Below, in pieces: positions 8,839 through 18,886 of a stretch of DNA of 64,000 bases. The notes under the pieces were generated by a model. It saw nothing but the letters and a program-made list of their open reading frames with translations, ran no database searches and was not told where the DNA came from. Source of the stretch: Citromicrobium sp. JLT1363 (GTDB taxonomy: Bacteria; Pseudomonadota; Alphaproteobacteria; Sphingomonadales; Sphingomonadaceae). How positions within the stretch are numbered: position 1 is the first letter of the stretch; the number at the start of each line of letters is the position of its first letter. A program made the position numbers and the translations under genes. The stretch is from NCBI RefSeq assembly GCF_000186705.1, contig NZ_AEUE01000006.1, positions 62,001-126,000 of the forward strand, written 5' to 3'.

Positions 8839-9828
8839 GTGACTGACAGCCAGATGACCAGCGTGCCGGAATCACTGCCGGAAACGATGCACGCCGACCA
8901 AGCGGTCGACGCGGCTCTGCGCGCCGAGCTGGCGCGCGGGGATATGGCGCTGTCCACGCTCACGCCGGTCCTCACCCATTTTCTCAACACGCAGGATCGC
9001 TCGCTGTTCAGCGATTCGATCATTGCGCGGGTGCGCGGCATGCTGCGCAGCGCGTCTTACAGATTGTTGCGCGTCGAAGCGGACGAGATCGGCGCGAACG
9101 ATGTGTTCGCCTATGCCGAGGCGCGGGCCGATGCCCTGGGGGAAGAGCTTGCGCGGCACGCGGCATTCCTGGGCCATTGCCACGCGCTGGCGATCGAATG
9201 GCAGCTGGCGGACCGCCTGCGCGGACGCAACGGGATCGATCCTATTCTCTCCCCGCTGCTGCAATCGCTGATCGTGTCCGAGGATGCGGAACTGGCGGAC
9301 GCTGCGATGGGTACGCTGGCGGCCCAGGCGCGCTTCATCGAACAGCAGAAGCGCATGGAAATGCCGCTTGCCGAACTGCCCGAAGACCAGTTCGCGAATT
9401 TCATCTCGGTCTGGCGCCGCCAGCGCGACGACCTGAGCGAAGACTTGGCCACCACGGTCGAAACGCGCATCCGCCAGATGCGTGCGGAAAACGAGGCGCG
9501 GCTTTCTCTGCTCGATCGCACGGTCGCCAGGCTGGACAAGCGCGCCGATGTCGCGCTGTCGCTGACCCATGCGGGGGCGGCGGTGTTTCTCACGGCGCTG
9601 GCGCACGGGGCAGGGCAGGAACGCGATATCGTGGTCGTGTCCACCAATGATCGCCAGCTGGTGCGTTTCGGCCTGTCGCTGCGCGCGGCGGGACTGAACC
9701 CGGCTGAGACGCGCGCGCAGCTGCGGTGCCTCCACCCCGATGCCACCATGCCCGCGATGATCGAGAAGGTAGCCACTTCCGACGCGCGGGCTCTCCTTGA
9801 ATCCTCGCCTTTCGGGCATGCCGAGTAA
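8839..9828 (+). CDS. unrecognised 329-residue protein upstream of a kinase-like gene
   Basis: I do not recognise this family. It has no signal peptide and no membrane helix. The sequence is mostly helical and rich in Ala, Leu, Arg and Glu. It has a stretch LARGDMALSTLTPVLTHFL near the N-terminus and a Glu/Arg-rich region near residues 170-235 that could be a short coiled coil. GTG at 8839 follows AAGGA closely; ATG at 8854 is an alternative. The next gene, a histidine-kinase-like protein, begins six bases after the stop, so the two are almost certainly one operon and this may be its partner. Confidence 0.75.
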   Translation: MTDSQMTSVPESLPETMHADQAVDAALRAELARGDMALSTLTPVLTHFLNTQDRSLFSDSIIARVRGMLRSASYRLLRVEADEIGANDVFAYAEARADALGEELARHAAFLGHCHALAIEWQLADRLRGRNGIDPILSPLLQSLIVSEDAELADAAMGTLAAQARFIEQQKRMEMPLAELPEDQFANFISVWRRQRDDLSEDLATTVETRIRQMRAENEARLSLLDRTVARLDKRADVALSLTHAGAAVFLTALAHGAGQERDIVVVSTNDRQLVRFGLSLRAAGLNPAETRAQLRCLHPDATMPAMIEKVATSDARALLESSPFGHAE

Positions 9829-9834
9829 GGGCAG

Positions 9835-11247
9835 ATGGAAGCAGAACAGACATATATCGCGCGCGCGCGCACCGATGCGAAAGATCGCCTTGTTGCGGCG
9901 GACGAGCCTCTGGCGGCACTGCAACGCCGTTGTGGCGGCGAGATTCCCGGCACCATCGCGATTCCCGAACTGCGCGAACAGGTGCGCAAGGCGCGTCGCA
10001 CCAACCTGCGGCTCGGGCGTACGATCCATGCTTATGACGGGACGGACCGGATCAAGGCATGGATGGAGATCGTGCCGGCGGACGAGGGTGAGGGCCCGGG
10101 GGGCGGAGATTCTGGCTGCACCATCGGTATCGTCACCTGGCAGGCGAGCCCGCCGCCCGTAGAGCGCGACGACGATGCCGCCGCGCGCCGCGATGCAATC
10201 GACGATGCGCTGGCCGAACTTCACGCACGGCTCGATCCCGATCAGAAGGTCCTCACCGTGCATACAGAGGCGGAGGATTTGCAGCCCCTGCTCAAGCGGA
10301 TGAGCGAGAACCTGGGCCAGGTGTGGACCGATTTCGTCTCCATCGAGGGCAGCCAGCACGCGCAGCCTTTGCACTGGCGGCTGCTCGACCAGGCGCGCGT
10401 TTCCATCGAGGGGAGCCCGCGCAACTGGACCGCGCGGCTCATTCCGCTGGGCGCGCCCAATCCGGGATCGCAGGGCTTCGAACTCTACCTGGTCGCAAAC
10501 CGGGCATGGGTGCGGCGCGAAAAGCGGCGCGACCGCCGGGCCGAGGACAATGGCGCTTCCATCGGGCGCGATCTTACACCGATCCTGCGCCAGCCGATTG
10601 CGCGGATCGTGGCCAATGCGGAAACGATCCGCTCTCGCCTCGCCGGGCCCTTGGGCGACGAATACAGCGATTATGCGCGCGACATCGTGAATGCCGGGCA
10701 GCACCTGCTATCGCTGGTGGACGATCTGACCGATCTGGAAGTGGTCGAGGCCGACGGCTTCCGCGCCGCGCCGGACGAGATCGACCTTGCCGACGTGGCG
10801 CAGCGCGCGGCGGGCATCCTAGCGGTGCGGGCGCAGGAAAAGAGCATCGACATCGCAGTTCCGCCCGCGGGTGCGAGCCAGCCCGCCACGGCCGAATTCC
10901 GCCGTGTGCTGCAGGTGCTGCTCAATCTGGTGGGCAACGCGATCCGCTATTCACCCGAAGGTTCGACCATCACGATCTGGCTCTCGCAGAGCAATGGTCG
11001 CGCAAGCGTTGCGGTTAGCGATGAAGGTCCCGGGCTCGATGCCCAGTCGCAGCGCATGGTGTTCGACAAGTTCGAACGCCTCGGCCGCAGCGGTGGCGGC
11101 GGCTCCGGCCTCGGGCTCTATATTTCGAAGCGGCTCGCGCAGGCGATGGGCGGCGACCTGAGCGTGGAGAGCACGCCGGGCCATGGCGCCACCTTCACGC
11201 TTACGGTGCCGAGTGGCGAAGCCGCGACCCAGCGCGACTTCGCCTGA
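9835..11247 (+). CDS. histidine-kinase-like protein without the H-box histidine
   Basis: A 470-residue cytoplasmic protein. Residues 1 to about 235 may hold two degenerate PAS-like domains (weak). A dimerisation helix pair (about 240-305) ends in HLLSLVDDLTDLE, as in HisKA domains. A complete ATPase domain follows with N-box LLNLVGNAIRYSPEG, G1 VSDEGPGLD and G2 GSGLGLYISKRL. In the H-box the family pattern SHELRTPL reads TPILRQPI, with Pro249 where the phosphorylated His belongs. ATP binding should be intact but autophosphorylation at that site impossible. This recalls DivL of Caulobacter, which has Tyr there. It follows the unrecognised gene by six bases. Confidence 0.85.
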   Translation: MEAEQTYIARARTDAKDRLVAADEPLAALQRRCGGEIPGTIAIPELREQVRKARRTNLRLGRTIHAYDGTDRIKAWMEIVPADEGEGPGGGDSGCTIGIVTWQASPPPVERDDDAAARRDAIDDALAELHARLDPDQKVLTVHTEAEDLQPLLKRMSENLGQVWTDFVSIEGSQHAQPLHWRLLDQARVSIEGSPRNWTARLIPLGAPNPGSQGFELYLVANRAWVRREKRRDRRAEDNGASIGRDLTPILRQPIARIVANAETIRSRLAGPLGDEYSDYARDIVNAGQHLLSLVDDLTDLEVVEADGFRAAPDEIDLADVAQRAAGILAVRAQEKSIDIAVPPAGASQPATAEFRRVLQVLLNLVGNAIRYSPEGSTITIWLSQSNGRASVAVSDEGPGLDAQSQRMVFDKFERLGRSGGGGSGLGLYISKRLAQAMGGDLSVESTPGHGATFTLTVPSGEAATQRDFA

Positions 11248-11269
11248 TTCTCGGTGCTGAGTTAGCCGA

Positions 11270-12556
11270 TCAACGCTGGCCGACGGGCACGTAGTCGCGC
11301 TGCGACGGGCCGGTGTAGAGCTGGCGCGGACGGCCAATGACCTGAGCGGGATCGGAGATCATCTCGTTCCACTGCGCAACCCAGCCCACGGTGCGGGCGA
11401 GGGCGAACAGCGCGGTGAACATGGTGGTCGGGAAGCCGATCGCCGAAAGGATGATGCCCGAGTAGAAATCGACGTTCGGGAACAGCTTCTTCTCGATGAA
11501 ATAGGGATCGTTCAGCGCCATTTCCTCGAGCCGGAGCGCGGTTTCGAAAACCGGATCGTCGACCTTGAGCGCGTTGAACACCTCGCGCACGGTTTCCTGC
11601 ATCACGGTCGCGCGCGGGTCGTAGTTCTTGTACACGCGGTGGCCGAAACCCATCAGGCGGAACGGATCGTCCTTGTCCTTCGCGCGCTCGATATAGTGCG
11701 GAATCTTGTCCGGCGTGCCGATCTCGCGCAGCATGTTCAGCGCGGCTTCGTTGGCGCCGCCGTGGGCCGGACCCCACAGGCAGGCGATGCCCGCCGCGAT
11801 GCAGGCGAAGGGGTTTGCGCCCGACGAACCGGCGAGGCGCACGGTGCTGGTCGAGGCATTCTGTTCGTGGTCGGCGTGGAGGATGAAGATGCGGTCCATC
11901 GCCTTTTCGACCTCGGGGATCACCTCGTATTCCTCGGCCGGAACGCCGAAGGTCATGCGCAGGAAATTGCCCGTGTAGCTGAGCGAGTTGTCAGGCTGCA
12001 GGAAGGGCTGGCCGAGCGAGTACTTGTAGGCCCAGGCCGCGATGGTCGGCATCTTGGCGATCAGGCGATGGCTCGAAATCTTCCGGTGTTCGGGATCCGA
12101 GATGTCGGTGCTGTCGTGGTAGAAGGCCGACAGGGCGCCCACCACGCCGCACATGATCGCCATCGGGTGCGCGTCGCGACGGAAGCCCTGATAGAACTGG
12201 CGCAGCTGATCGTGCAGCATGGTGTGCCGCGTGATCGTGTAGGTGAATTCGTCCAGTTCGCCCTGAGAGGGAAGCTCGTTGTTGAGCAGCAGGTAGGAGA
12301 CTTCCATGAAGCTGGACTGTTCGGCGAGCTGACCGATGGGGTAGCCGCGGTGCAGCAGCACGCCTTCCTCGCCGTCGATGAAGGTCAGCGCGCTTTCGCA
12401 GCTGGCCGTCGACTTGAAGCCAGGGTCGTAGGTGAACTTGCCGGTCGTTCCGTAGAACTTGCGGATATCCATGACCTCGGGCCCGCACGTCCCCTCAAGG
12501 ATCGGGAAGTCCTGCGTATTTCCGCCAATATCCAGCTTCGCTGTCGTATCCGACAT
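11270..12556 (-). CDS. gltA: citrate synthase
   Basis: A 428-residue type I (hexameric-type) citrate synthase that condenses oxaloacetate and acetyl-CoA at the entry of the TCA cycle. Visible signatures are [37 protein letters not shown] and [14 protein letters not shown], covering the substrate-binding and catalytic His and Asp residues of the family. ATG at 12556 is chosen because AAGGAGAC lies just upstream. The open frame continues 50 codons further but into the gltX 3' end. gltX ends 10 bases upstream on the same strand, so the two are probably co-transcribed. Confidence 0.97.
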   Translation of the reverse strand: MSDTTAKLDIGGNTQDFPILEGTCGPEVMDIRKFYGTTGKFTYDPGFKSTASCESALTFIDGEEGVLLHRGYPIGQLAEQSSFMEVSYLLLNNELPSQGELDEFTYTITRHTMLHDQLRQFYQGFRRDAHPMAIMCGVVGALSAFYHDSTDISDPEHRKISSHRLIAKMPTIAAWAYKYSLGQPFLQPDNSLSYTGNFLRMTFGVPAEEYEVIPEVEKAMDRIFILHADHEQNASTSTVRLAGSSGANPFACIAAGIACLWGPAHGGANEAALNMLREIGTPDKIPHYIERAKDKDDPFRLMGFGHRVYKNYDPRATVMQETVREVFNALKVDDPVFETALRLEEMALNDPYFIEKKLFPNVDFYSGIILSAIGFPTTMFTALFALARTVGWVAQWNEMISDPAQVIGRPRQLYTGPSQRDYVPVGQR

Positions 12557-12566
12557 GGGGGTCTCC

Positions 12567-14012
12567 TTAGTCTTGAGTATCTGTTGCCGGAGCTGCCTGC
12601 GCATCGATCCGCGCAAGCGACTCCTCTTTGCCGAGAAGGGCAAGAACGTCGAAAATCCCGGGACTTTGCGTAGACCCGGTGAGGGCTGCCCGAAGGGGCT
12701 GGGCAATCTTCCCGAGGCCTAGCTCGAGCCGTTCTGCAAGGGCCTTGGTAGTGGCTTCCAGTGCCTCGGTTGTCCAGTCGTTTTCGGCAGCCAGAGCCTT
12801 GTGAACCTCGGCCAGGCGCGCCCTTGCTTCATCATCCAGCAGGGCCGCCGCCTTTTCCGTCAGGTCGAGCGGGCGCTGCATGAACAAAAAGCGCGCATTG
12901 TCGGCGAGTTCGTTGGTGTCCTTCGCGCGGGTCTTGAGCACGGGCATGGCGCGCGTGAGCAGATCGCGGTCGATCTGAGCGTCGACACTGCCTGCCAGTT
13001 CTTCCGCAACCAGACCGGCCAGACGCGCATCGTCCGCCTCCCGGATGTAGTGGCCGTTGAGGTTCTGCAGCTTCTTGATGTCGAAGCGGGCGGGGCTGCG
13101 GCCCACACCATCCAGATCGAACAGCTCGATCGCTTCTGCCTGCGTGATTTCCTCGCGGTCGCCGTGGCCCCAGCCAAGGCGAAGCAGGTAGTTGAACAGG
13201 GCTTCGGGGAGGATCCCCAGTTCTTCGCGATAGGCTTCCACGCCCACCGCGCCGTGGCGCTTGGAAAGCTTGGCCCCGTCGCTTCCGTGGATCAGCGGCA
13301 CGTGGGCATAGACCGGATCGGGCCAGTTGCCCTCGATCTGATGCATCGCGCGATAGATCGGCAGCTGGCGGAAGGCATTGTTGAGATGATCGTCGCCACG
13401 GATCACATGGGTCACGCCCATGTCGTGGTCGTCCACCACCACTGCCAGCATGTACGTCGGCGTGCCGTCCGCGCGCAGCAGGATGTAATCGTCGATCTCT
13501 TCGTTCTTCACCGTAACGCGGCCCTGCACGGCGTCTTCGATGATGGTCTCGCCATCCTTGGGCACCTTCAGGCGAACGGTGAAGGGCTTGCCTTCCTGGT
13601 CCGGACCGGGCTCGCGGTCGCGCCAGCGGCCATCATATCGCATCGGCTGCTTGTTGGCGCGCTGTTCGGCCCGCATCGCCTCGAGATCTTCGGGGGTGGC
13701 GTAGCAGCGATAGGCGTGGCCGTTTTCGAGCAGGATATTCGCGACTTGCGCGTGTCGCTCTGCCTGCTGCGTCTGGAAAACCGTCTCGCCATCGAAATCG
13801 AGACCCAGCCAGTCCAGCCCTTCGATGATCTTGTCGATCGCGTCCTGCGTGGAGCGCTTCTTGTCCGTATCCTCGATCCGCAGCAGCACCTTGCCGCCGT
13901 GGTGGCGCGCATAAAGCCAGTTGAACAGCGCGGTGCGCGCTCCGCCCAGATGCAGGTAGCCGGTCGGAGATGGAGCGAAGCGGGTAATGATCGTGCCGGT
14001 TTCGCTTGCCAT
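12567..14012 (-). CDS. gltX: glutamate--tRNA ligase
   Basis: A 481-residue class I aminoacyl-tRNA synthetase charging tRNA-Glu. [17 protein letters not shown] holds the HIGH-type motif (HLGG) near residue 21. KLSKRHG, the KMSKS counterpart, is near residue 255. RIEDTD follows the first motif as expected. The length is normal. The start lies 29 bases from the chosen start of the divergent comEC gene, so the promoters of the two overlap. Confidence 0.96.
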   Translation of the reverse strand: MASETGTIITRFAPSPTGYLHLGGARTALFNWLYARHHGGKVLLRIEDTDKKRSTQDAIDKIIEGLDWLGLDFDGETVFQTQQAERHAQVANILLENGHAYRCYATPEDLEAMRAEQRANKQPMRYDGRWRDREPGPDQEGKPFTVRLKVPKDGETIIEDAVQGRVTVKNEEIDDYILLRADGTPTYMLAVVVDDHDMGVTHVIRGDDHLNNAFRQLPIYRAMHQIEGNWPDPVYAHVPLIHGSDGAKLSKRHGAVGVEAYREELGILPEALFNYLLRLGWGHGDREEITQAEAIELFDLDGVGRSPARFDIKKLQNLNGHYIREADDARLAGLVAEELAGSVDAQIDRDLLTRAMPVLKTRAKDTNELADNARFLFMQRPLDLTEKAAALLDDEARARLAEVHKALAAENDWTTEALEATTKALAERLELGLGKIAQPLRAALTGSTQSPGIFDVLALLGKEESLARIDAQAAPATDTQD

Positions 14013-14041
14013 CTAAGCGCGCTTCCTTTCCATTTCAGAGC

Positions 14042-16303
14042 ATGGCCCCGCAGCCCATGTCCCACGATCCGTCAGCTGACGTAACGACCGGCCGCGGCAG
14101 TCGATCCGAGGTGACGGACAGCCGGGCGGCGCGCATGGGGCATGGTGCAGCGCAGCAGCGGCTTTGGCAGGTGGCCGGGCGCGTGTCCACCCCGGTTGAG
14201 AGGCTGACGCACCTCCTCGATGCGCAGCTTGGCAGAGCGGGACTGGAGCGGGGGCCCTGGGTGGTCGTTGCGGTGATCGCCGGGGTCGCGGCATGGTTCA
14301 CCCTGCCGACGATGGTCACATGGCTGGCAGCCGCAGGTGTCGCGCTCGCGCTGGGGCTGTTCGGGCTGCTGCTCCTGCGGAGGGGGCGCGCACCCGATCT
14401 CGCGCTCGCGCTGCTGGCCATCGGGCTTGGCATCGCCTTCGGCATCGCCCTGATCTGGGCGCGTTCGGCCACGGTTGGGGCTCCGGCGATCGAGTACCCG
14501 CAGGTGCGCGCGATGCAGGCGCGGATCCTCGAGCGCGAGGAACAGCCCGCGCGCGAACGCGTCCGGCTTGTGCTCGCTGCGCGCGATGCAGAAGGTGCAG
14601 AGGCGATCAGGCTGCGCGTGAACGTACCGCTGGATAAGGCCACGCCGGCAATGCAGAGGGGCGCGGTCATCCGTCTGACCGCACGACTGATGCCGCCCGC
14701 TCCGCCGCTGGTGCCTGGTGGCTACGATTTCGCGCGCACCGCCTGGTTTCAGGGGCTGGCCGCGACTGGATCGGCCATGGGCGAGATAGAAGTCGTTGAG
14801 CCCGCGCCGCCGGGCTGGGGCGGGATCGCGAAGGTCCAGCGCGACCTCTCCGGGCACGTGCGCAGCCAGCTTGCCGGATCGGCCGGCAGCATCGCCGCAG
14901 CTTTCGCCAGCGGGGACCGTGGCGCCATTGCCGAGGCGGACGAAGACGCGATGCGCGACGCTGGGCTCACGCACCTGCTTTCGATCAGCGGCCTGCACGT
15001 GAGCGCGGTGATCGCTGCTGCGTACTTCCTTGCGCTCAAGCTGCTTGCCCTGTGGCCATGGCTCGCCCTCCGGGTGCGCCTGCCGGTGTTAGCGGCGGCG
15101 GTAGGTGCTCTGGCGGGGGTGGGATACACATTGCTGACCGGCGCCGAGGTGCCCACGGTACGCAGCTGTGCGGCCGCCGTACTGGTGCTGGTCGCGCTGG
15201 CTCTGGGCCGAGAGCCGCTTACCTTCCGCCTGCTGGCGGTGGCGGCGGGCTTCGTCCTGCTGTTGTGGCCCGAGAGTGTCGCCGGGCCGAGCTTCCAGAT
15301 GAGCTTTGCCGCCGTCCTGGCCATCGTCGCCCTGCATAACAGCGCCCCGGTGCGCGCCTTCCTCGCCCCGCGAGAGGAGGGCTGGTGGATGCGCCCGCTG
15401 CGCGGTGGTGCGATGCTGCTGGTGACGGGCCTCGTCATCGAGATTGCGCTGATGCCGATCGTGCTGTTCCACTTCCACCGGGCCGGGTTCTACGGGGCGC
15501 TGGCCAACATGGTCGGCATACCGCTCGTCACCTTTGTCTCCATGCCGTTGATCGCGCTGGCACTCGCACTGGACCTGGTTGGTGCAGGAGCGCCCGTTTG
15601 GTGGCTGGTGGGCAAGTCGCTCGACCTGCTGCTGGGCATTGCGCACTTCACCGCGAGCAGGCCGGGGGCCGTAAAGCTGGCGCCGCACATGGGCAGCCTG
15701 CCTTTCTTCCTCTTCGTTGGCGGCGGGCTGTGGCTGGCGCTGTGGAGTGGGCGGGGCCGGATGCTGGGCCTGGCACCTGCGGTAATTGCCACCATCATAA
15801 CGCTGGCAACACCGCGCCCCGACGTGCTGGTTTCGCGCGACGGGCGTCATGTCGGCATCATCGAGGATGGCGAGCTGCTGACCCTGCGCGACAGCCGGTC
15901 ATCCTATGCCAGCGACACGCTGGCGGAACTCGGCGCACTCGACGGGCCACCGGTTCCGCTTGACCAGTGGCCTGGCGCGCGATGCAGCGCCGAGTTCTGC
16001 GTCGCCACGATCCACAGAGGCGGGGTGCCCTACCACCTCCTGCTGGCCCGGGGGCACGACTACGTGACCGAGCGCGATCTGGCGGCAGCCTGCGCCCGGG
16101 CAGACATCGTGGTCGCCGACCGATGGTTTCCCTATAGTTGCCGGCCCCGCTGGCTCAAGGCCGACAGGCGGATGCTGTCACAGACCGGCGGGCTGGCGAT
16201 CCGCCTGGAGAGCCGCGACGTCCGGACGGTCGCGCAGGGGCAGGGCGCGCATGGCTGGTGGCACGGGGCCGGAGGTGTCGAACGCGCCGGCCGCGAACCT
16301 TAG
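14042..16303 (+). CDS. comEC: ComEC/Rec2 family competence-type DNA transport protein
   Basis: A 753-residue polytopic membrane protein. An N-terminal DUF4131-like soluble part follows the first hydrophobic helices. The ComEC competence domain comes next, with the signature [18 protein letters not shown] near residue 315 and [13 protein letters not shown]. The C-terminal part ([11 protein letters not shown] onward) is the short domain found in alphaproteobacterial members rather than a full metallo-beta-lactamase. In competent bacteria ComEC carries single-stranded DNA across the inner membrane; transformation here is not shown. The start is uncertain: ATG at 14006, 14042 and 14057 are all in frame. 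The 3' end overlaps the lexA stop by 4 bases, tail to tail. Confidence 0.9.
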   Translation: MAPQPMSHDPSADVTTGRGSRSEVTDSRAARMGHGAAQQRLWQVAGRVSTPVERLTHLLDAQLGRAGLERGPWVVVAVIAGVAAWFTLPTMVTWLAAAGVALALGLFGLLLLRRGRAPDLALALLAIGLGIAFGIALIWARSATVGAPAIEYPQVRAMQARILEREEQPARERVRLVLAARDAEGAEAIRLRVNVPLDKATPAMQRGAVIRLTARLMPPAPPLVPGGYDFARTAWFQGLAATGSAMGEIEVVEPAPPGWGGIAKVQRDLSGHVRSQLAGSAGSIAAAFASGDRGAIAEADEDAMRDAGLTHLLSISGLHVSAVIAAAYFLALKLLALWPWLALRVRLPVLAAAVGALAGVGYTLLTGAEVPTVRSCAAAVLVLVALALGREPLTFRLLAVAAGFVLLLWPESVAGPSFQMSFAAVLAIVALHNSAPVRAFLAPREEGWWMRPLRGGAMLLVTGLVIEIALMPIVLFHFHRAGFYGALANMVGIPLVTFVSMPLIALALALDLVGAGAPVWWLVGKSLDLLLGIAHFTASRPGAVKLAPHMGSLPFFLFVGGGLWLALWSGRGRMLGLAPAVIATIITLATPRPDVLVSRDGRHVGIIEDGELLTLRDSRSSYASDTLAELGALDGPPVPLDQWPGARCSAEFCVATIHRGGVPYHLLLARGHDYVTERDLAAACARADIVVADRWFPYSCRPRWLKADRRMLSQTGGLAIRLESRDVRTVAQGQGAHGWWHGAGGVERAGREP

Positions 16304-16986
16304 TGATAGCGGCGCAACAGCCCCGCCAGCTTGCCCTGAACCTGCACGGCGCGGCTTTCGTAGATCTGCGGCTCGTAACTTGCATTCGCGGGATCGAGCC
16401 GGATGCGCCCGCCATCGCGCCACAGATATTTGAGCGTCGCTTCCTCGTTCTCTACCAGCGCGACCACGATATCGCCGTCGCGCGCGGTGTCGGAACGCCG
16501 GATGAGCGCGTAATCCCCATCGAAAATGCCCGCCTCGATCATCGAGTCGCCGGAGACTTCGAGCGCGAAATGCTCGCCCGGGCCGAGCAGGGCGGCAGGC
16601 ACCGGGAGGCTCTGATGATCTTCCAGCGCTTCGATCGGCGCACCCGCCGCGATCCGCCCGTGCAGCGGAATGTCGATCACGTCGTTCGCCGCTTCGGGCA
16701 TCTGCGCGGGAACGTTGGTCGTCCGGGCACCCAGATCGTTCGCGGGCTTCGGCATCGAACCGGCAATGGAACTTTCGGGCATCTTGAGCACTTCGAGTGC
16801 GCGCGCGCGATTGGGAAGACGACGGATGAAGCCGCGCTCTTCCAGAGCCGAAATCAGCCGGTGGACACCCGACTTGCTCTTGAGATCGAGCGCTTCCTTC
16901 ATTTCCTCGAAAGAAGGCGAGATGCCGGTTTCTTCCAAACGCTCATGAATGAACCGGAGCAATTCATGCTGCTTCGCGGTCAACAT
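16300..16986 (-). CDS. lexA: LexA SOS repressor
   Basis: A 228-residue repressor of the DNA-damage response that inactivates itself when RecA is activated. The N-terminal winged helix ([27 protein letters not shown]) binds DNA. Then come the cleavage bond Ala114-Gly115 ([10 protein letters not shown]), Ser148 in SGDSM and Lys186 in TLKYLW, the catalytic dyad. The linker of about 40 residues is long, as in alphaproteobacterial LexA. The start at 16986 gives the family N-terminus; the frame is open 18 codons upstream. An SOS box at 17024-17038 indicates autoregulation. It is the last gene of the moaC-moeA-lexA block. Confidence 0.96.
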   Translation of the reverse strand: MLTAKQHELLRFIHERLEETGISPSFEEMKEALDLKSKSGVHRLISALEERGFIRRLPNRARALEVLKMPESSIAGSMPKPANDLGARTTNVPAQMPEAANDVIDIPLHGRIAAGAPIEALEDHQSLPVPAALLGPGEHFALEVSGDSMIEAGIFDGDYALIRRSDTARDGDIVVALVENEEATLKYLWRDGGRIRLDPANASYEPQIYESRAVQVQGKLAGLLRRYH

Positions 16987-17023
16987 CGGCCAGTCTCCGT
17001 ATTTACCTGTTCGCGTGCGATGC

Positions 17024-17038
17024 GAACGAATGCGGAAC
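17024..17038 (-). promoter_or_regulatory. SOS box (LexA operator) upstream of lexA
   Basis: On the minus strand this reads GTTC-N7-GTTC (GTTCCGCATTCGTTC), the direct-repeat LexA operator known from alphaproteobacteria. It lies 38 bases before the lexA start. Beside it, 17009-17027 contains the inverted pair GTTCGC...GCGAAC with a 7-base spacer, sharing the right half. Both support autorepression of lexA. Confidence 0.9.
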
Positions 17039-17062
17039 AATTAGGCAACCCAAAATTGCAAG

Positions 17063-18247
17063 TCAAGCATATCCGCCATTTGCGAGCGGATAACATGGAA
17101 CAAACGCACCCGGTTCGGATGCAACGGCATTCGCCGGACGGTCGATCAATACTTGGGCATCGGCGAGTGGACGCAGCGCCGAGCTATCCTGCACGGTCGC
17201 AGGCGTCACGCCCTGCGCGGTCCAGGATGCCCGCAGAAACTCGCGCCTTTTGCCGCCAGGGGGCAGGGCGGTGGCGAGCGGCATCGGGATCGGGCGCGTG
17301 AAGGACCGGGAGGCGCCTGCCAGCTTGCGAATGGCCGGAGCCATGAAGAGGAACCCGGTCACGAAGCTCGATACCGGATTGCCGGGGAGCCCCAGAACCA
17401 CGCTGTGCCCGCGCCGTGCGACCAGCAGCGGCTTGCCCGGCTTGATCGCCACACGCCAGAAATCGAGCGAGAAGCCCGCCGCCTCCAACGCAGGCTTCAC
17501 GAGATCATGCGGGCCGACCGAAGCGCCACCCGAGATCACGATCAGCGATGCGTGTGCAGCATCTTCGATGGCCCGGACCAGCGCGTCGGCATCATCGGGC
17601 ACCGGGCCGGTTGCCGTGGCCTCGCCGCCGGCTTCGCGGGCCATCTGCGCCAGCATGGCGCCGTTTACCGCCGGTATCTTCGGGGCAGGGCAATCCTGCG
17701 GATCGGCGCAAAGCTCATCCCCGGATTCGATGATGGCCACGTGCGGCCTTTCATACACGACGATCTCGGGCAGGCCGCCCGCTCGGGCGAGCGCGATCTG
17801 CGCCGGGCCCATCCAGGTGCCCACCGTCAGCAGCGTGTCGCTTGCCTCGAGATCGAGACCGGCGCGGCGGATGAACCGGGCGGTTGGCGGTGCGCTGGAG
17901 GTCAGGCGGGATCCATCGACCTCCGCGTCTTCCTGCACCAGCACCGCATCCGCCCCCAGCGGCATCTGCGCACCGGTGGAAATGCGCACGGCGTCTCCCT
18001 TGCCAAGAACCTTGTCGTGCGGAGTACCTGCGCGCGATTCCCCCTTGATCCGCCACGGCCCTTCGCCGCAGGTCGCGTAGCCATCCATGGCGGACAGATC
18101 GACCGGGGGCTGGCTGCGCCGCGCGATGGCCGGTTCGGCGAGGAAGCGCCCGGCGCTGCCGTTGACCGGAATGGTGGTCGAATTGCCGGGGCCGAGCATG
18201 GCCAGCAGCCGCGCCTGCGCTTCTTCGAGGTCCAGCGGTGCGCTCAT
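17063..18247 (-). CDS. moeA: molybdopterin molybdotransferase MoeA
   Basis: A 394-residue enzyme that inserts molybdate into adenylylated molybdopterin, the last general step of molybdenum cofactor synthesis. The N-terminal region has [14 protein letters not shown]. Later [12 protein letters not shown] and [19 protein letters not shown] mark the MoaB/MogA-like core and MoeA C-terminal part. The start overlaps the moaC stop by 4 bases (ATGA), so the two are translationally coupled. lexA begins 76 bases downstream with its own operator between. Confidence 0.95.
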   Translation of the reverse strand: MSAPLDLEEAQARLLAMLGPGNSTTIPVNGSAGRFLAEPAIARRSQPPVDLSAMDGYATCGEGPWRIKGESRAGTPHDKVLGKGDAVRISTGAQMPLGADAVLVQEDAEVDGSRLTSSAPPTARFIRRAGLDLEASDTLLTVGTWMGPAQIALARAGGLPEIVVYERPHVAIIESGDELCADPQDCPAPKIPAVNGAMLAQMAREAGGEATATGPVPDDADALVRAIEDAAHASLIVISGGASVGPHDLVKPALEAAGFSLDFWRVAIKPGKPLLVARRGHSVVLGLPGNPVSSFVTGFLFMAPAIRKLAGASRSFTRPIPMPLATALPPGGKRREFLRASWTAQGVTPATVQDSSALRPLADAQVLIDRPANAVASEPGAFVPCYPLANGGYA

Positions 18248-18726
18248 CCCGTCCGCTCGCTCGCATGCCAGTCGCCGGACTTGCCACCCGTCTTGGACAG
18301 CAGTCGCACTTCTTCGACGACCATGCCCTTATCCAGCGCCTTCGCCATGTCGTAGATGGTCAGCAGCGCGATGTTGCAGGCGACCATGGCTTCCATCTCC
18401 ACGCCGGTCTTGCCGGTCAGCGAAGCGGTGGCGGTGACACGCACGCCCTGTTCCTCGACCGTGCACTCCACGCTCACGCTGTCGAGCGCGAGCGGGTGGC
18501 ACAGCGGGATCAGCGCGCCCGTCTGTTTTGCGGCCATGATCCCGGCAATGCGGGCTGCGGCGAGCACATCGCCCTTGGGAACGGTGCCATCGCGGATGGC
18601 GGATAGCGCTTCCGGCTTCATCGCAATGCGCCCCGTGGCGGTGGCCGAACGCGCGGTTTGCGCCTTGGACCCCACATCGACCATGCGGGCCGCGCCCTGT
18701 TCGTCCAGGTGCGTGAGACCGCTCAT
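18244..18726 (-). CDS. moaC: cyclic pyranopterin monophosphate synthase MoaC
   Basis: A 160-residue enzyme that, after MoaA, forms cyclic pyranopterin monophosphate in molybdenum cofactor synthesis. The family motifs [31 protein letters not shown] and the C-terminal [11 protein letters not shown] are all present. The start at 18726 follows a GGAG-type site. No moaA, moaB, moaD or moaE gene is in the window. A terminator-like hairpin and a tandem 9-mer repeat separate it from trpC, so it probably has its own promoter. Confidence 0.96.
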   Translation of the reverse strand: MSGLTHLDEQGAARMVDVGSKAQTARSATATGRIAMKPEALSAIRDGTVPKGDVLAAARIAGIMAAKQTGALIPLCHPLALDSVSVECTVEEQGVRVTATASLTGKTGVEMEAMVACNIALLTIYDMAKALDKGMVVEEVRLLSKTGGKSGDWHASERTG

Positions 18727-18747
18727 CGGCTCGCTCCTGCAGAACGG

Positions 18748-18765
18748 CTGACACACCTGACACAC
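18748..18765. repeat. two perfect tandem 9-mers in the moaC leader
   Basis: CTGACACAC occurs twice without a gap on the plus strand, about 22-40 bases before the moaC start codon. On the moaC transcript it reads GTGTGTCAG twice. It could bind a regulator or be chance. Confidence 0.5.
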
Positions 18766-18776
18766 TGTCCAGGGGC

Positions 18777-18812
18777 AAAAAAGCCGCCTGCCTGCATGGT
18801 GCGCAAAGGCGG
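18777..18812 (-). terminator. intrinsic terminator after trpC
   Basis: On the minus strand a CCGCCT...AGGCGG stem closes a 17-base loop and is followed by C and six T. It lies 75 bases after the trpC stop and before moaC, so the trp transcripts likely end or attenuate here. Confidence 0.75.
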
Positions 18813-18886
18813 GGCGAGATCATTCGGGGTGCACAGGGGGCGGGCCATGCGCCGACCATGCCATGCAAGGCGCTTGTAGGACAGAC

